64,000 nucleotides of DNA from Actinomycetospora sp. NBRC 106378 (GTDB lineage Bacteria; Actinomycetota; Actinomycetes; Mycobacteriales; Pseudonocardiaceae), in contig NZ_BSTT01000005.1 in NCBI RefSeq assembly GCF_030269685.1, positions 124,001 through 188,000 of the forward strand. The letters run 5' to 3'. Below the pieces are notes generated by a model. The model saw nothing but the letters and a program-made list of their open reading frames with translations. It did no database searches and was not told the DNA's origin. Each line of letters starts with the position of its first letter. Within the stretch, counting starts at the first letter, position 1. Shown here piece by piece: positions 45,189 to 54,186 of the stretch. The position numbers were made by a program, and so were the translations under genes.

Positions 45189-45752
45189 GTGGAGATCGTC
45201 CGGCTGGTGGTGTCCCGGGAGCACGCCTACGTCGGTCGCCCGTCCGACGGGCCGGCCCGGGTGGGGACCGTGCAGCCGTCGTCGATCGAGCTGCGGGCCG
45301 GGTTCGGGGTCGTCGGCGACCGCTACGCCGGTCGCGCCGCGCACCGCGACGCCGCGCTGACGATCGTCGCGGCGGAGGCGATCGAGGCCGTCGCGGCCGA
45401 GCTCGGCGTCCCGCCGTTCGACCCGCTGCTCCTGCGGCGGACCGTCGTCACGCGGGGTCTCGACGTCGAGCGCCTCCGCGGCACCGACGTGCTCCTCGAC
45501 TCGGGCGACGGCCCGGTCCTGCTCGGCGGTCGCCGCCCCGCCGCCCCCTGCGGCTGGATGGACGCCGTCCTCGCCCCGGGCGCGCACGCGCTGCTCCGTG
45601 GCCGCGCCGGGGTGCGCTTCGCCGTCCTCGGCTCGGGCACCCTGCGCGTCGGCCCGCTGTCGGTCTCCTTCCCGACGACCGCCGGGGGCCTGTTCGACGA
45701 GGAGGTCCTGCTCGACCCGGCCCGGGCAGCCGTCGGGAGCCGACGGCGCTGA
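45189..45752 (+). CDS. MOSC-domain protein
   Basis: 187 aa from GTG 45189, 85 bases from the divergent GntR gene. The MOSC core is visible: GVVGDRYAGRAAHRDAALTIV, LLLRRTVVTRGLDVERLRGTDV, and the conserved Cys segment RRPAAPCGWMD. MOSC domains bind molybdenum cofactor sulfide or act in reductive detoxification, as in YiiM-like proteins. No molybdoenzyme is adjacent and the specific substrate is unknown. Confidence 0.88.
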   Translation: MEIVRLVVSREHAYVGRPSDGPARVGTVQPSSIELRAGFGVVGDRYAGRAAHRDAALTIVAAEAIEAVAAELGVPPFDPLLLRRTVVTRGLDVERLRGTDVLLDSGDGPVLLGGRRPAAPCGWMDAVLAPGAHALLRGRAGVRFAVLGSGTLRVGPLSVSFPTTAGGLFDEEVLLDPARAAVGSRRR

Positions 45753-45796
45753 CGTCTCGACGCGGCCCTTCCCCACCCTGCTACGGTCCCGAGTGA

Positions 45797-45809
45797 TTGC
45801 AGAGTGCAA
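45797..45809. promoter_or_regulatory. TTGCA-GAG-TGCAA palindrome before the DHFR-like gene
   Basis: A perfect 5-3-5 inverted repeat ends 17 bases upstream of the start codon at 45827. Position suggests a repressor site or promoter element. Confidence 0.4.
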
Positions 45810-45826
45810 CTCCCTCGGAGGGTCGG

Positions 45827-46435
45827 ATGACGGACACCACCTGCCACATGTCGGTCTCGCTCGACGGCTTCGCGGCCGGCCCGGACCAGGCGCGCGACAA
45901 CCCGCTGGGCACGCGCGGGGTCGAGCTGCACGGCTGGCACATCGGCGACCCGCGGGCCACCGAGGCCGACGAGACCGCGACGGGCTGGCTCATGCGTCCG
46001 CGCGGCGCCTACGTCATGGGTCGCAACATGTTCGGCCCGGTCCGGGGGGAGTGGGACGAGGACTGGCGCGGCTGGTGGGGCGACGAGCCGCCGTACCACG
46101 CGCCGGTGTTCGTCCTGACCCACCACGCGCACGACCCGATCGAGATGGAGGGCGGCACGACCTTCCACTTCGTCACCGACGGGTTCGACGCCGCCTACGC
46201 GCAGGCCGTCGAGGCGGCCGGTGACCTCGGTGTCGACATCGCCGGAGGCGCCTCGACGGTGCAGCAGGCGCTGCGAGCCGGGGTGATCGACGAGTTCACC
46301 CTCGACATCGCCCCGACGCTGCTGGGCGCGGGGGAGCGGCTCCTCGACGGCGTCGACACCTTCGACTTCGAGCCCGTCGAGGTCCTGCACTCGCCGCTGA
46401 GCACCCACATCCGCTACCGCCGGAGCCGGAGCTGA
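45827..46435 (+). CDS. Dihydrofolate-reductase-like (RibD C-terminal family) protein
   Basis: 202 aa from ATG 45827 with GGAGG upstream. Features of the YwjB/RibD-C group: MSVSLDGFAAGPDQ near the start, YVMGRNMFGPVRGEW, PVFVLTHHAHDPI, DIAGGASTVQQALRAGVIDEFTLDIAP. These NADPH-binding proteins are widely present but mostly uncharacterised as enzymes. It ends one base before the convergent lipoprotein gene. Confidence 0.9.
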   Translation: MTDTTCHMSVSLDGFAAGPDQARDNPLGTRGVELHGWHIGDPRATEADETATGWLMRPRGAYVMGRNMFGPVRGEWDEDWRGWWGDEPPYHAPVFVLTHHAHDPIEMEGGTTFHFVTDGFDAAYAQAVEAAGDLGVDIAGGASTVQQALRAGVIDEFTLDIAPTLLGAGERLLDGVDTFDFEPVEVLHSPLSTHIRYRRSRS

Positions 46436-46436
46436 C

Positions 46437-47219
46437 TCACCCCAGCCAGGGCCTCGCGGCCCGCCCCCACGTCCCGTCGGCCAGGGCCGTCGTGAGCCAC
46501 CGGTTCACGGTGTCGACGAAGGCCGGGTCGCCGGGCGGGACCAGGTACGCCTTCTGCGAGTGGTCGAACGGCGCGTCCGGGTGCTCCGCGCACAGCACAC
46601 CCGGACGGGCCGCCGCCTGCCACCGCGCCTCGATCGCGTCGGTGATCATCAGGTCGGTGCGGCCGTCGGCGACGGTGTCGTGGATCGTGTTGTTGTCCGG
46701 GTAGGGCACCACGGTGGCGGCCTGCAGCCGGCCCCGGACGAACCGCTCGTTGGTCCCGCCCGGGTTCACCACCACCCGCAGGCCCGGCCGGTCGATCTGC
46801 GCCAGGGTCGCGTACCGCCCGAGGTCGGCGCACCGGACGATCGGGGTCTTGCCGTCCTGCAGGTAGGGCACGGTGAAGGTCGCCCGCGCCGCCCGGTCGG
46901 CGGTCACCGAGATGCCCCCGACGGCGAGGTCGCACCGTCCGCCGGTGACGTCGTCGAGCAGCGTCGACCAGGTCGTCGGCACCATCGTGACCCGCGCGCC
47001 GAGCCGGGCCGCGAGGTCGTGGGCCAGGTCGACGTCGATGCCGGACCAGGCGCCGGACGCGTCCCGGTAGGTCAGCGGCCGGTAGTCGCCGGTGGAGCAG
47101 ACCCGCAGCTCGTGGGTCGCCGCGATTCGGTCGGTCGGGGTGTCACCTCCGCCCGAGCACGCCGTCAGCACACCCAGCAGGGCCACGAGGACCAGCACCG
47201 TCCGCCGCACGGCCGGCAC
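46437..47219 (-). CDS. Cyclohexadienyl/arogenate dehydratase-like lipoprotein (PheC family)
   Basis: 260 aa from GTG 47219, directly after the stop of the upstream membrane-protein gene (GTG 47210 possible). A lipoprotein signal ends LTAC with Cys21. The mature protein has the periplasmic binding-protein-3 fold and strong PheC-type motifs: STGDYRPLTYRD, AVGGISVTADRA, PYLQDGKTPI, NPGGTNERFV, DGRTDLMITDAIEARWQ, FDHSQKAYLV. PheC enzymes convert prephenate or arogenate to phenylpyruvate or phenylalanine outside the cytoplasm. An ordinary amino-acid-binding role is the alternative, but no permease or ATPase is adjacent. Confidence 0.82.
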   Translation of the reverse strand: MPAVRRTVLVLVALLGVLTACSGGGDTPTDRIAATHELRVCSTGDYRPLTYRDASGAWSGIDVDLAHDLAARLGARVTMVPTTWSTLLDDVTGGRCDLAVGGISVTADRAARATFTVPYLQDGKTPIVRCADLGRYATLAQIDRPGLRVVVNPGGTNERFVRGRLQAATVVPYPDNNTIHDTVADGRTDLMITDAIEARWQAAARPGVLCAEHPDAPFDHSQKAYLVPPGDPAFVDTVNRWLTTALADGTWGRAARPWLG

Positions 47220-47220
47220 C

Positions 47221-47652
47221 CTAGCCCGACGCGGCGAGCGCCATCCCCGCCGCGACCACCCCGCCCGCGGTCCACGCGACGACGCGGTACCAGTTGGTGC
47301 GCACCAGCCGTGCGAGGACCTCGTCGTCGTAGCCGGCCGACAACCGCTGGTGGCAGGGCACCGAGACCAGCACGGTGACCGCCACCGTCGCCGCCCCGCA
47401 CACCCCGGCCAGCGCCGCGGCCCAGAACGGGACGCCGTCGGGGCGCCACACGAGCAGCACCGCACAGGTCACGCCCTGCACCGCCCACGGCGCGGACACC
47501 GTCCACGCCATGAGGCGGGTGTGCCGGTCGTGCCAGGCCGACCACGCGGCCCGGTCGATCCCGGCGAACCCGGGGTAGACGAGCACCTGGACCACCCAGA
47601 CGAGCCCGACGCAGAACCAGACGGCGGCGGTGTGGACGACGAGGAGCGGCAC
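47221..47652 (-). CDS. Four-helix integral membrane protein, unknown function
   Basis: 143 aa from GTG 47652. Four hydrophobic segments (about 5-27, 48-66, 75-98, 122-140) carry conserved-looking polar residues (VQVLVYPGFAGIDRAAWSAWHDRHTRLM; CHQRLSAGYDDEVLARLVRTNWYRV), reminiscent of DUF1772-like proteins. It precedes the PheC-like lipoprotein gene with a one-base gap, so the two are likely translated together. Confidence 0.8.
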   Translation of the reverse strand: MPLLVVHTAAVWFCVGLVWVVQVLVYPGFAGIDRAAWSAWHDRHTRLMAWTVSAPWAVQGVTCAVLLVWRPDGVPFWAAALAGVCGAATVAVTVLVSVPCHQRLSAGYDDEVLARLVRTNWYRVVAWTAGGVVAAGMALAASG

Positions 47653-47672
47653 CGCACTGCAGTACCCCGGGA

Positions 47673-48614
47673 TCAGCCCTCCGAGAGCCGCCGTCCGAGA
47701 CCCCGTCGCCGGTAGGTCCGGGTCCGCAGCAGCAGCACCACGGCGGCCGCGACCACGATCCCGACGAGGTTGACCGCCAGCTGCGCGAGCGAGGACAGGC
47801 AGCGCGACCAGTCCCCGAGGGTGGCGGCGACGGCCGCGTAGCCCGCCGCGGGCACGGTGGTCACCGAGATGAACACCCCCACGAGGGCGGCCGACTTCGC
47901 CGACGTCATCGCGAGCATCCCCGCCGCCCCGGCGAGCAGCGCGACGATGAGCGAGAACGGTCCGACCTGGTAGATGAAGTCGACCTGGTCGGCGCTCTCC
48001 AGCGGGCTCACGGTGACGAGGCCCGCGGCCTCCGCCACCACGGCGGCGACGGCGGTCACGACGAGCGCGAGCGGGAAGCCGACACCGAGAGCACGCAGCG
48101 CGCGTCCCGCGAGGTCGCCCCGACGACCGACGAGACCGACCGCCAACGCCGCGAGCGGCCCGAACTCCGGGCCGACCACCATCGCCCCGACGATCGTGAC
48201 GGGGGAGTTGGTGACGACGCCGATCGCCGCGAGCAGGCAGGCGATGATCAGCAGCGCGAGGAAGCTCACCGAGGGCCGCGCCTCCTCGCCGGTCCGGCCG
48301 ACCAGCTCGTCCCAGACGAGGGCGTCCGACCCGAGCCCGGGGGCCGCCTCCTCGGCACGGTCGGCCGCGTCGGACAGGACCGTCTCCAGCGGTTCGACCG
48401 TGATCCCGCCGACCCGGTCCACGCCCCGGTCCGAGAGCGCCGCGAGGACGCCGTCGACGGCCTCCCGGGCGACGTCGGCGGCCACCAGGTCACCCTCCGG
48501 TGCGACCGCGGCCCCGCGGGTGAGCGTCAGGTGCGCGGTCCCGGGCGTCGCGCGCAGGCAGTCGACGACCTCGTCGGTCCGGTCCGGGGGGCACACCACC
48601 CTGACGTGCAGCAC
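47673..48614 (-). CDS. DUF389 membrane protein
   Basis: 313 aa from GTG 48614, no clear ribosome site. N-terminal about 120 residues are soluble and alpha/beta (VLHVRVVCPPDRTDEVVDCLRA). Then come six membrane helices with the DUF389 signature (VSFLALLIIACLLAAIGVVTNSPVTIVGAMVVGPEFGPLAALAVG). The family (TIGR00341-like) is widespread in actinobacteria with no agreed function. Confidence 0.9.
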   Translation of the reverse strand: MLHVRVVCPPDRTDEVVDCLRATPGTAHLTLTRGAAVAPEGDLVAADVAREAVDGVLAALSDRGVDRVGGITVEPLETVLSDAADRAEEAAPGLGSDALVWDELVGRTGEEARPSVSFLALLIIACLLAAIGVVTNSPVTIVGAMVVGPEFGPLAALAVGLVGRRGDLAGRALRALGVGFPLALVVTAVAAVVAEAAGLVTVSPLESADQVDFIYQVGPFSLIVALLAGAAGMLAMTSAKSAALVGVFISVTTVPAAGYAAVAATLGDWSRCLSSLAQLAVNLVGIVVAAAVVLLLRTRTYRRRGLGRRLSEG

Positions 48615-48643
48615 CGCGCGAGACTGCCACGTCGCGAGGGTGC

Positions 48644-49351
48644 TCAGGCCCCGAGCCGGGCCGACAGGTCGGCGGCCGCCTCCACCGTCGCGGCCACGAT
48701 CTCGGGCAGCGCCGGGCGCACCCGGCCGACCGGGCCGGAGACGTTGATGGCCGCGACCACACCGCCGTGCACGTCGCGCACCGGGGCGGACGCGCCCGCG
48801 AGGCGGCGGTCCAGCTCGCCGTCGACCACCGCGTGCCCGTCGCCGAGGGTGCGCCGGGCGATCGCGGGGTCGAGCCCGGCGGCGCCCAACCGACGGACCA
48901 GCACGGCCTCGTCGCGGAAGGCGAGCAGCACCCGGCCGGCCGAGCTGACCTCGACCGGGACGTCGGAGACGTCGAACGCGACCCGCGGCGGTGACCCGTC
49001 CCCGGCCACCGTCAGCACCGTCGCGACGGCGTCGCCGTGCAGCCGGCAGAGGTGCGCGCCGACGCCCAACCGCGCGGCGAGCACCGTCAGCACCCGCCCC
49101 GCCGTCCGGACCAGCCGCGCCTCGGTGGTGCGGGCGGCGAAGGCGTAGAGCCGCCACCCGAGCGCGTACCGCCGGGTGCGGGCGTCGCGCTCGACGAGGC
49201 CCTCCGCGGCGAGGGCGGCGAGGGCGCGCGACACCTGGCTCTCGGTCCGTCCGGTCAGCGCCGCCAGCCGGGCCACGCCCAGGCCGCCGGCCTGTGCCTC
49301 GGGTGCGGTGAGGGCGTCGAGCAGGTCGACGTCGCGTCGCAGCCCCTCCAC
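48644..49351 (-). CDS. IclR-family regulator
   Basis: 235 aa from GTG 49351. N-terminal winged helix (DLLDALTAPEAQAGGLGVARLAALTGRTESQVSRALAALAAEGLV), then the IclR effector domain (LGVGAHLCRLHGDAVATVLTV, VSSAGRVLLAF, DVHGGVVAAINVSGPV). It is divergent from an enolase-superfamily gene and an iron alcohol dehydrogenase gene, which it probably regulates in response to a sugar acid or aromatic metabolite. A palindrome lies in the 85-base spacer. Confidence 0.92.
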   Translation of the reverse strand: MEGLRRDVDLLDALTAPEAQAGGLGVARLAALTGRTESQVSRALAALAAEGLVERDARTRRYALGWRLYAFAARTTEARLVRTAGRVLTVLAARLGVGAHLCRLHGDAVATVLTVAGDGSPPRVAFDVSDVPVEVSSAGRVLLAFRDEAVLVRRLGAAGLDPAIARRTLGDGHAVVDGELDRRLAGASAPVRDVHGGVVAAINVSGPVGRVRPALPEIVAATVEAAADLSARLGA

Positions 49352-49363
49352 CCGGCCAGGCTA

Positions 49364-49380
49364 CTTGCGCTGAGTGCAAG
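49364..49380. promoter_or_regulatory. IclR operator candidate CTTGC-N7-GCAAG
   Basis: Inverted repeat CTTGCGCTGAGTGCAAG in the divergent IclR/enolase spacer, 13 bases from the IclR start. It fits an autoregulatory operator covering both promoters. Confidence 0.5.
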
Positions 49381-49436
49381 AGCCGCTTGCCCGCCGTCGG
49401 GAGCGCAGGTGCACTGCCACCCGGGAGGTGGCGACC

Positions 49437-50531
49437 GTGAAGATCACCGACATCCGCATCACGGAGCACGTCGTCGAGCTCGACCCGCCGATGCACGCGG
49501 CGTGGGACCCGGACCCGCGGCACACGTTCGCCGCGACCGTGGTGCGGGTGGAGACCGACGCCGGGATCACCGGGATCGGCTCCGGCGACACGATGGCCGG
49601 GTTCGCCCCGCACGTCGGTCACTTCCTCGGCACCGACCCGCTCGCGATGGCGGTCCAGGTGCGCCGCATCGAGTCCGTCGCCTTCCACGGCGGCCGCTTC
49701 TGGCCGCTCGAGGCCGCCCTGTGGGACGTCGTCGGACAGGCCGCCGGGCTCCCGGTCTCGGTGCTGTTCGGCGGGACCGCCGACCGGCTCCCGGTGTACG
49801 CGTCGTGGTGCTCGGTACAGCCCGCCGCGCGCCGGGCGCAGGACGCCGCGGACCTCGCGGCGCTGGGCTTCCGGGCGGTGAAGGTCCGCGTGGACCCGCG
49901 GGACCCGGAGCCCGGCATCGCCTCGGTGGCCGCGGTGCGGGAGTCGAGCGACCTCGACGTGCTCGTCGACCTCAACCAGGCCTGGCGCATGGCGGGTGAC
50001 GTCCGGCCCGCCGTCGAGCTCGTGGAGATCCGGCGGCTGGTGCGCCTGCTCGCCGAGTTCGAACCCGGCTGGATCGAGGAGCCGCTGCCCTACGACGACG
50101 TCGAGGGCCACCGGCTGCTGCGCGCCGAGAACCCGGGACTGCGGATCGCCTCGGGCGAGATGTGCGACAACCGGCCCCAGCTCGACGCCCTCGTCGACGC
50201 GCTGGACGTGGTCCAGACCGACGTCGTGCTCTCCCTCGGGATGGCACGCACGCGCGCGCTGGCCGAGTCGCTCGCCGCCCGCCACCGCCGCTTCACCCCG
50301 CACACCTGGTCCAACGGCCTCGGCCTGCTCGCGAACCTGCACGTCGCGGCCGGGGTGGGCGCGGGCCCGTACCTGGAGTTCCCCTACGACCCCGCCGGCG
50401 GCTGGACCCCCGAGCGGCGGGACTTCCTGCTCGCCGAACCGCTGTGGCCCGCCGCCGACGGCACCCTCGCGGTCCCGCAGGCGCCGGGCCTCGGCGCCGT
50501 CCTGCACCCCTCGCTGTCGGACGCCTCATGA
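49437..50531 (+). CDS. Enolase-superfamily (mandelate racemase/muconate cycloisomerase-like) enzyme
   Basis: 364 aa from GTG 49437, preceded by GGAGG. N-terminal capping domain, then a TIM-barrel with second-strand Lys149 in KVR, metal ligands Asp178 (LVDLNQ), Glu214/215 (WIEEPLP) and Glu241 (ASGEMC), and His289 in FTPHTWSNGLG. The Lys plus His arrangement fits a sugar-acid dehydratase or racemase of the mandelate-racemase group; the substrate cannot be named. The stop overlaps the following dehydrogenase reading frame (ATGA at 50528). Confidence 0.9.
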   Translation: MKITDIRITEHVVELDPPMHAAWDPDPRHTFAATVVRVETDAGITGIGSGDTMAGFAPHVGHFLGTDPLAMAVQVRRIESVAFHGGRFWPLEAALWDVVGQAAGLPVSVLFGGTADRLPVYASWCSVQPAARRAQDAADLAALGFRAVKVRVDPRDPEPGIASVAAVRESSDLDVLVDLNQAWRMAGDVRPAVELVEIRRLVRLLAEFEPGWIEEPLPYDDVEGHRLLRAENPGLRIASGEMCDNRPQLDALVDALDVVQTDVVLSLGMARTRALAESLAARHRRFTPHTWSNGLGLLANLHVAAGVGAGPYLEFPYDPAGGWTPERRDFLLAEPLWPAADGTLAVPQAPGLGAVLHPSLSDAS

Positions 50532-50542
50532 CGGAGCCCTCC

Positions 50543-51715
50543 ATGACCACCGTGCCGGCGAGCGCCTGCGCCTGCCCCGCGACCACGTCGTTCCTGCACG
50601 AGCCCGGTCCGGCGGTCGACTCCGGGCCGGGGGCCCTCGCGCGGCTCGGGGACCACGTCCTCGACGTGCACGCCGGCGCGCGGACCGGGGGCGTCGTCGT
50701 GGTCACCGACGCGGGCCTGCGGGCGACGGGCATCGTCGACGAGGTCCTCGCCGTGCTCGCCGCGGCGGGCCAGCCGACCGTCGTCGTCGACGACGTCCCC
50801 GGCAACCCGACCGTCCCCGCCGTCGAGGCCGGTGCGCGGGTGGTCGCCGAGGCGTTCCCGGCCACCCGCCCGGTCGTCGTCGCGGTCGGCGGGGGTTCGG
50901 CGCTCGACGCGGCCAAGGGCATCGCCCGGCTCGCCGCCGACCCCACGGGCCCGGGGCTCCCGCTCATCGCGGTCCCGACCACGGCGGGCACCGGCGCCGA
51001 GACCAACGGCTTCGGCGTGCTGGAGGACCCGGTCCGGCGCTGCAAGGTCTACTGCGGCGACACCACGACGACGCCGCGGGTCGCCCTGCTCGACCCGCTG
51101 CTGACCCACGGCCTGCCGCCCGGCGCGACCGCCGCGACCGGGGTCGACGCCCTCGTCCACGCGCTGGAGTCGCTGGTCAGCCGCGGCCGCAGCCCGGTCT
51201 CCGAGGCCTTCGCCGCCGAGGCGTTGCGCCGCGTGTGGCGGTGGCTGCCGGTCGCCCACGCCGACGGCGCGGACCCCACCGCCCGGGCCGAGATGCTGGT
51301 GGGCGCCCACCTCGCCGGGCAGGCGCTCACCCGGTCCGGGCTCGGCCTCGTGCACGGCCTCGGCCACGCCCTGACCGCCCACCACGGTGTGGTCCACGGC
51401 CGGGCGCTCGCGATGGTGCTGCCCGAGGTGGTGGCGTGGTCGCTCGACGACGTGGGCGCCGTCGACGCCGGAGCCTGGGCCCGGGTCACCGAGCTGCTCG
51501 GCCTGCGCCACCCGGGCGAGCTGCCGGGCGCGCTCGCGCGGTGGACCGACGCCGTGGGCGTGCCGCCCGGCATCGACCGCGCCGCGCTCGGGCCGGGGCC
51601 CTCCGGGCTGGAGGTGCTGGCCGCCACGGCCGCCGCCGATCCGGTGTGCCGCAACGCACCCCGGGCGGCCGACCGGACGGCGTTGGCGGGTCTGCTCACA
51701 CGCTCGGCCCACTGA
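50543..51715 (+). CDS. Iron-containing alcohol dehydrogenase
   Basis: 390 aa from ATG 50543, which has GGAG six bases upstream; an in-frame ATG at 50528 that overlaps the enolase stop would add five residues. Group III Fe-ADH motifs: VAVGGGSALDAAKGIA (NAD+), VPTTAGTGAETN, ATGVDALVHALES and GLVHGLGHALTAHHGVVHG with the metal His residues. Together with the upstream enolase-type dehydratase it looks like a short catabolic route for a sugar acid or diol, controlled by the divergent IclR. Confidence 0.92.
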   Translation: MTTVPASACACPATTSFLHEPGPAVDSGPGALARLGDHVLDVHAGARTGGVVVVTDAGLRATGIVDEVLAVLAAAGQPTVVVDDVPGNPTVPAVEAGARVVAEAFPATRPVVVAVGGGSALDAAKGIARLAADPTGPGLPLIAVPTTAGTGAETNGFGVLEDPVRRCKVYCGDTTTTPRVALLDPLLTHGLPPGATAATGVDALVHALESLVSRGRSPVSEAFAAEALRRVWRWLPVAHADGADPTARAEMLVGAHLAGQALTRSGLGLVHGLGHALTAHHGVVHGRALAMVLPEVVAWSLDDVGAVDAGAWARVTELLGLRHPGELPGALARWTDAVGVPPGIDRAALGPGPSGLEVLAATAAADPVCRNAPRAADRTALAGLLTRSAH

Positions 51716-51809
51716 CCCGGCGTGGTTTGTCGAGATGCAACAGAACCCGTGAGGCAGTCGTCGTTTCGGCTGTAGCGACCCGGGCAAGGGCGTCCTTACC
51801 GTCGGGAAC

Positions 51810-52814
51810 ATGATCGCTGGAGTGCTCGGCCGGGCCACGCGGGCGTTGACGACGCCGCTGCTGCCCGACGACTACCTGGCCTTCGTCAACCCACTGTGGT
51901 CGCTGCGCACCCCGCGGGCCCGCGTCGTCGCGACCCGACCGGTCGGTCCGGCGACCACCGAGCTCACCCTCCGCACCGGCGTGGCGTGGCGTGGGCACCG
52001 CCCGGGCCAGCACGTCGGGCTCGGGGTGGACCTCGGGGGCCGGCGGCACTGGCGGACCTACTCGATCACCTCGGCCCCCACCGACGAACACCTCACCGTG
52101 AGCGTCACGGCCGTGGTCGACGGCTCGGTGTCGACCCACCTCGCGCGGATCGCCCGCCCCGGCGACCTCCTGGGCCTCGGCCCCGCCGCCGGTGGGTTCA
52201 CCGCCGACGGCCCGCTGCTGATGATCTCCGGCGGCAGCGGCATCACGCCGATGCTCGGCCTCCTGCGCGGCGGCGCCGTCGCGGACGCGGTGCTCGTGCA
52301 CTCCGGGCGCGGCGGCCACGTGCACGCCGACGACCTCGCCGACCTCCCGGCGACGGTGCACCGCCACGACAGCACCGGCGGGCACCTGCGCCCCGCCGAC
52401 CTCGACGACCTCGTGCCCGACTGGCGCTCCCGCACGATGCTCGTGTGCGGACCGGCCGGGATGCTCGACGCCTTCTCCACGGCGGCCACCGACGCCGGCG
52501 TGCCCTGCGTCGTCGAGCGGTTCCGCCCGCCCGAGCCGGTCGCGACCGGCACCGGGGGGACCGTCACCTTCACGACGTCGGGTGTGGTCGCGACCGCCGA
52601 CGCCGTCACCCCGCTCCTGCGTGCCGGCGAGGACGCCGGCGCGCTGCTCCCCAGCGGCTGCCGCATGGGCATCTGCCACACCTGCGTCGGGCGACTCTCC
52701 GCCGGCGCCGTCCGCAACCTGCACACCGGTGAGCTCGAGACCGCCGACGAGGGCGACGTCATCGTCCGCACCTGCGTCTCGGCCGCCGCCGGCGACTGCG
52801 TCGTCGACCTCTGA
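51810..52814 (+). CDS. Ferredoxin reductase-like electron-transfer protein for a desaturase (copy 2)
   Basis: 334 aa from ATG 51810. Same architecture as the protein at 20308: FAD domain (W-R-T-Y-S-I-T), NAD(P)H domain ([13 protein letters not shown]), [2Fe-2S] domain with Cys284, Cys289, Cys292 and Cys322. It shares the N-terminal [11 protein letters not shown]...NPLWS segment and the [10 protein letters not shown] motif with copy 1 but is clearly diverged and about 30 residues shorter. It lies 29 bases upstream of the second desaturase. Confidence 0.92.
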   Translation: MIAGVLGRATRALTTPLLPDDYLAFVNPLWSLRTPRARVVATRPVGPATTELTLRTGVAWRGHRPGQHVGLGVDLGGRRHWRTYSITSAPTDEHLTVSVTAVVDGSVSTHLARIARPGDLLGLGPAAGGFTADGPLLMISGGSGITPMLGLLRGGAVADAVLVHSGRGGHVHADDLADLPATVHRHDSTGGHLRPADLDDLVPDWRSRTMLVCGPAGMLDAFSTAATDAGVPCVVERFRPPEPVATGTGGTVTFTTSGVVATADAVTPLLRAGEDAGALLPSGCRMGICHTCVGRLSAGAVRNLHTGELETADEGDVIVRTCVSAAAGDCVVDL

Positions 52815-52843
52815 CCTCCGCTCCCCAGCACCGAGGAGACCCC

Positions 52844-54127
52844 ATGACCGCGCTCGACCACCGCCCGCTCACGAACCCGGAGACCATCCCGGAGCACGTG
52901 ACCCGGATCAACGAGGCCAAGACCCCCACGGGTCCGGGGCGCCCCGGGGCGTCGACCGCGCACATCACGGCGTCGACGGCGCACCTGTCCGTCGAGGACG
53001 TCGAGCGCATCGGCGCCGAGCTCGAGGCCATCCGCGAGCAGGTGATGTCCTCCCTCGGGGAGGCCGACGCCCGCTACATCCGCCGCGTGATCCGCACCCA
53101 GCGCGGGTGCGAGATCGCCGGGCGCATCCTGCTGCTCGGCGCGCTCTTCCCGCCGGCCCTCGTGGCCGGGACGGCCTCGCTCGCCGTCGCGAAGATCCTC
53201 GAGAACATGGAGATCGGGCACAACGTCCTGCACGGTCAGTGGGACTGGATGCGCGACCCGGAGATCCACTCCACCACGTGGGAGTGGGACCACGTCTCCA
53301 CCGCCTCGTCGTGGCAGCAGACCCACAACTACCTGCACCACACCTACACCAACGTCCACAACAAGGACCGGGACATCGGCTACAACGTGCTGCGGGTCGA
53401 CCCCGACCAGCCGTGGCACCCGACGTACCTGTTCCAGACGATCACGAACCTGGGCCTCGCGCTCATCTTCGAGTACGGCATCGCGGCCTTCGACCTCGAG
53501 CTGGACCAGGTCCAGCGCGGCGAGAAGACCTGGGCCGAGAAGATGCCCGAGATCAAGGTGATGCTGCGCAAGGCCGGCAAGCAGGCGCTCAAGGACTACG
53601 TGGTCTTCCCGGCGCTGTCCGGGCCGTCGTTCGTGCCCGCCCTGGTCGGCGGCCTGCTCGCCAACACCATCCGCAACGTGTGGTCGCACGCGGTGATCTT
53701 CTGCGGGCACTTCCCGGTCGAGGTGGAGACCTTCGACGAGGAGCGCCTGGAGAACGAGTCGCAGGCCGAGTGGTACGTCCGCCAGATGCTCGGCTCGGCG
53801 AACATCGAGGGTTCGCCGCTGCTGCACATCATGACCGGCAACCTCTCGCACCAGATCGAGCACCACCTCTTCCCGGACATGCCGTCCAACCACTACGCCC
53901 GGATCGCGCCCCAGGTGCGCGACCTGTGCCGCCGCTACGGGCTGCCCTACCACGCGGGCCCGATGTGGAAGCAGTACGGCGGGGTGCTGTGGAAGATCGC
54001 GCGGCTGTCGTTCCCCGGCGGCCACGAGACGATCGCGAAGCGTCAGCGGAAGGCGCTGCCGGTGGGCCGGAAGGCCGCGGCCACGCTGCGCCGGCTGCGC
54101 GAACGTGCGCTGCCGCACGCCGCCTGA
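52844..54127 (+). CDS. Membrane fatty-acid (acyl-CoA) desaturase, DesA3-like (copy 2)
   Basis: 427 aa from ATG 52844 with GAGGAG upstream. The histidine boxes match copy 1 ([23 protein letters not shown]), with the same flanking segments ([23 protein letters not shown]). An extra about 40 N-terminal residues and a basic C-terminal tail distinguish it. It probably acts on a different chain length, position or condition than copy 1. Confidence 0.94.
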   Translation: MTALDHRPLTNPETIPEHVTRINEAKTPTGPGRPGASTAHITASTAHLSVEDVERIGAELEAIREQVMSSLGEADARYIRRVIRTQRGCEIAGRILLLGALFPPALVAGTASLAVAKILENMEIGHNVLHGQWDWMRDPEIHSTTWEWDHVSTASSWQQTHNYLHHTYTNVHNKDRDIGYNVLRVDPDQPWHPTYLFQTITNLGLALIFEYGIAAFDLELDQVQRGEKTWAEKMPEIKVMLRKAGKQALKDYVVFPALSGPSFVPALVGGLLANTIRNVWSHAVIFCGHFPVEVETFDEERLENESQAEWYVRQMLGSANIEGSPLLHIMTGNLSHQIEHHLFPDMPSNHYARIAPQVRDLCRRYGLPYHAGPMWKQYGGVLWKIARLSFPGGHETIAKRQRKALPVGRKAAATLRRLRERALPHAA

Positions 54128-54162
54128 GCTGCGTGCGCGCCCGACCCGCACCCGGTGTTGCC

Positions 54163-54186
54163 TATGATTCGTCCGTGACGGACGAA
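54163..54186 (+). promoter_or_regulatory. Leaderless promoter with a palindrome over the start codon
   Basis: TATGAT (54163-54168) lies six bases before GTG 54175, so the transcript should begin at or next to the start codon. An exact inverted repeat, TTCGTCCG-TGA-CGGACGAA (54168-54186), spans the start codon. A DNA-binding protein or mRNA hairpin here would block expression. Confidence 0.6.
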
